Assembly: GCF_964340395.1 (NCBI RefSeq)
Contig: NC_135560.1
Location: 445,001-509,000 of the forward strand
Direction of reading: 5' to 3'
Length of the DNA: 64,000 nucleotides
Source: Glandiceps talaboti
Taxonomy: Eukaryota; Hemichordata; Enteropneusta; Spengelidae
The position numbers were made by a program, and so were the translations under genes. Below, piece by piece: positions 61,510 to 64,000 of this stretch; within the stretch, counting starts at the first letter, position 1; each line of letters opens with the position of its first letter. The notes under the pieces are model-generated. The model worked only from the letters and a program-made list of their open reading frames with translations. It had not been told where the DNA came from and did not search any database.

Positions 61510-62527
61510 TCTATAACAAGTCATTAAGAATGACATAGTCCCCGCTATCATTGGGTTTTAGGGAACTGGCAGTTTATGTTGTCATTTTCTTGATATCACT
61601 ACTCTGATCACACAACAACACTTGTGAACCTAAATCAAACAGACTTAGATATGTTGTGTCTGCTCGTTGGACATGGAACATGCCTACTAATGTTGTGTCT
61701 CCTCATTGGACATGGGACATGCCTACTCTTCAAGATGACATGATGGAATAAACCATTCAACAATAAAGGATGGGTCGGGTATGGGGGGTGGGGACCTGTT
61801 CAAGCATGTCTGAGTTATGGCTTTGGACATGGAAAATTTGCAAATAAAATGGCTGCCAGGCAGCCATATTGCATGGATCGTATCACAACGAAAATGGATA
61901 TGCACATGTATGTCATAGAACACTGTCCCGTACTAATACCAACTTTGAATGAGATCTGTTCAAGCATGTCAGAGTTATGGCTTTGGACATGGAAAATTTG
62001 CAAATAAAATGGCTGCCAGGCGGCCATATTGGAACGTATCACGACAACAATGAATATGCACAAGTATGTCATAGAACACTGTCCTAATACCAACTTTGAA
62101 TGAGATCTGTTCAAGCATGTCTGAGTTATGGCTTTGGACATGGAAATTTCGCAAACAAAATGGCTGCCAGGCAGCCATATTGGATCATGTCACGATGAAA
62201 ATGGATATGCACATGTATGTCATAGAACACTGTCCTAATACCAACTTTGAATGAGATCTATTCAAGCATGTCTGAGTTATGGCTTTGGACATGGAAAATT
62301 CGCAAACAAAATGGCTGCTAGGAGGCCATATTGGATCGTATCATAAAACAAATTGACGTGCATATGTATGCCATAGCATGTTGCCCCTGTACCAAGTTTG
62401 AAAAAAATCGGTCCAGGCATCTCCAAGAAACGGCTGCGGACGGACGGACAGACAGACGGACGGACGCACGGACAGATGGAACCCAATCCATAAGTCCCCG
62501 TCCCAGACTTCGTCCGGCGGGGACTAA
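61510..62527 (+). repeat. Family A element inserted in a LINE
   Basis: 5' end with AACAAGTCATT, ACATAGTCCCCGC and GAACTGGCAGTTTATGTTGT, four core units of about 151 bp (61794, 61952, 62103, 62254), the 3' part, (GGAC)n at 62437-62475 and the terminal hairpin and CTAA (62524-62527). 5' TAGTCCCCGC and 3' GCGGGGACTA are inverted. AAAGAGA occurs on both flanks and may be the target duplication. Confidence 0.85.
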
Positions 62528-62960
62528 AAAGAGACGACTTTAATAGCTCTACCTTCCAATACCCAACTTTCATACCTACATAGTGGACCACCCTTTCTAA
62601 AAACAATAACTTTGCTTTTATTCAAATTGATACGTAATAAGACTGTTCAGTAATCTTTGAAGTCCAATTTTAGAACGGTACTAAAAGTAACAAGGTCATC
62701 TGCAAAAAAAAGGTAATACAGCCGTAGGAGACCCATGTGGACACCAGAGTAAATATCAGTGTCTAAGTACTCTTCTACGTCATTTATATAAAAACTAAAT
62801 AAAAGAGGTGAAATAACTGAACCCTGCTGTAGTAAACCAGTGTTACAGGAAAAAAATGTTCAACTACCAGGTGTCTTTACGCATGCTTTTACCAATTATA
62901 CATATCAAATAATACATTCAAGACTTTGCCTCTGATTCCACTCTTACCTAACTTATAAAA
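62528..62960 (-). pseudogene. LINE reverse transcriptase fragment, right of the nested repeat
   Basis: On the minus strand from about 62850 it reads QQGSVISPLLFSFYINDVEE, then FADDLVTFSTVL (motif C) and LRINLNKSKVIVFRKGG, the usual order motif B, motif C, motif D of a non-LTR polymerase. A stop after KDY and a frame change mark decay. The N-terminal polymerase and endonuclease are not present to the right. Confidence 0.75.
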
Positions 62961-64000
62961 TAAAGAATAAGGGGTGGACCATTTGATATCCCGGGGGGGG
63001 GGGGGGCTTGGAAGATTTCAGGAAAAAAAAGATGCCAAGTGGAGTTGCTTGAAAAAAGAAATCCGGATATGAGTGGGTGATGGAAAAAAAAAAAGATGGA
63101 AAAAAAAAAAGATGGACCACTGCTGCTAGAAAAAAAAATGTCTTGGCAGGGAAATGATGCACAGGATCGAGTATACTGTTCAACCTGCTCGTACCTCTCC
63201 AACCAGGACACTTGTCAAATCATGACAAACATTTTCAAACACATGTCAGGGACCAGTCAGTTTCGTTAGCCTGTGGTACATATATATATTTGTTCTTTCA
63301 TAAATTGTTTAAATATTACTTCATGTAAGGTTTCAAACATAACTATACATAAAATTATACATATAATACATTAATACCTAGCTACCACACTAGTTACAGA
63401 ACATGCCATGTAAGTGTTTGGCTGTTTCCCAATCAGTGCTTCACTTATCTTGCACTTTGGGGCAAAAGTGAACTTGAAGGTTTTGTTATCATAATCTTCA
63501 TACTATTAGATAGTTTATAAAAGAACTTAATCTAAATTGTTCTAGTCTCTTCAGTATGAATTTGTCAGAAAGGATGAATATACTTCCTATTTCAGACACT
63601 ACATGTATCGACACCACAACTCAAATTCAAGTTTCTATTGTACACTAGGTATGACCTCCGAAAGTGCTCTAACACATCAGTAACTTTACTATACATGCAA
63701 TATCAATGCCCCTATACCAATGTTACAGGCCCACTTTATAACATGGAATACTTATTTAAAAAGTTATATTTACTTTTAGCTTTCGTAGCTTGGCAATATA
63801 TATCTCAGAGGTAATGAATAACCTAAAAATTGCCTAAATAGAAACAAAAAACTGCAGATCTGCCGGGTGGGGGGACCCCCCCCCCCCACCCCCTTGGACT
63901 CCATCACCCCAGAGGCCACTCATTCATTAAACCAACAAGATTCACCAAAATTGGTAAAAAACTTCAAAAGCCCCACTAGACCCCCCATAAGAGGTAGACA
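62961..64000. other. BLM intron, right end of window
   Basis: G-homopolymer at about 62992-63007, purine-rich AAAAAAGATGG repeats at 63080-63140, and a C-rich tract near 63878-63893. A minus frame at 63405-63520 (KTFKFTFAPKCKISEALIGK and onward) is open for about 40 codons but unrecognised. No upstream BLM exon was found. Confidence 0.4.

Noticed and set aside
61538-62525. Calling family A a Tc1/mariner MITE from TA at both ends
   Set aside because: TA flanks the inverted GTCCCCGC/GCGGGGAC in this copy, but shared sequence extends 18 bp further left, and the copy at 34830 has AA there.
53160-64000. Upstream BLM exons (Walker A, Q motif)
   Set aside because: Searched by eye on the minus strand for GKS, ISPL and YVTPEK codings; none found, so they likely lie beyond the window.

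Overview
The window is AT-rich animal nuclear DNA, most like a repeat-rich marine invertebrate. The evidence is spliced exons with GT-AG introns, CR1/L2-like and L1/Tx1-like non-LTR retrotransposons, minisatellites with 30 to 59 bp units, and many short non-autonomous repeats with tandem cores. I could not fix the phylum. There are no prokaryotic operons, CRISPR arrays, rRNA genes or confident tRNA genes.

The one clear host gene lies on the minus strand and covers most of the window. It is a RecQ helicase of the Bloom (BLM) type. Six exons are recognisable, from DEAH box (51349-51447) through motif III (48039-48187), motifs IV-VI (37611-38071), Zn-binding subdomain (20663-20847) and the RQC winged helix in two pieces (16152-16302 and 6102-6319). 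All exon phases join without a missing exon, giving 421 codons of open frame. The N-terminus and Walker A lie beyond the right edge. The HRDC domain and 3' end lie beyond the left edge.

Everything else sits in BLM introns. 1-5810 is a 41-bp satellite with a 1.8-2.0 kb higher-order repeat. 7.5-9.6 kb holds clusters of a 20-bp palindrome. 10.7-11.1 kb is a HIRAN-type pseudogene. 14.0-15.5 kb is a broken CR1/L2-like LINE. 16.4-17.8 kb is a 151-bp tandem repeat element. 21.2-23.1 kb is a 30-bp minisatellite. 24-28 kb carries a P2X7-like fragment and a large dispersed repeat. 32-33 kb has a small SAP-domain ORF. 40-43.1 kb is a longer but broken CR1/L2-like LINE. 43.4-44.8 kb is a 59-bp minisatellite. 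46.1-47.5 kb is a TIR element with TA target duplication. 48.4-50.9 kb holds two long foldback elements. 51.5-53.2 kb is a 58-bp minisatellite. 53.3-55.0 kb is an L1/Tx1-like LINE relic. 55.6-62.5 kb is a nest of non-autonomous repeats in each other and in another LINE.

The most interesting theme is the non-autonomous repeat population. Several unrelated families share one layout: tandem core units, a short microsatellite, then a terminal hairpin followed by CTAA or a similar tetramer. This recalls Helitron/HINE-type elements but is not proven. A piece of the 41-bp satellite sits inverted 20 kb away between duplicated flanks, which suggests the satellite was once part of such an element.
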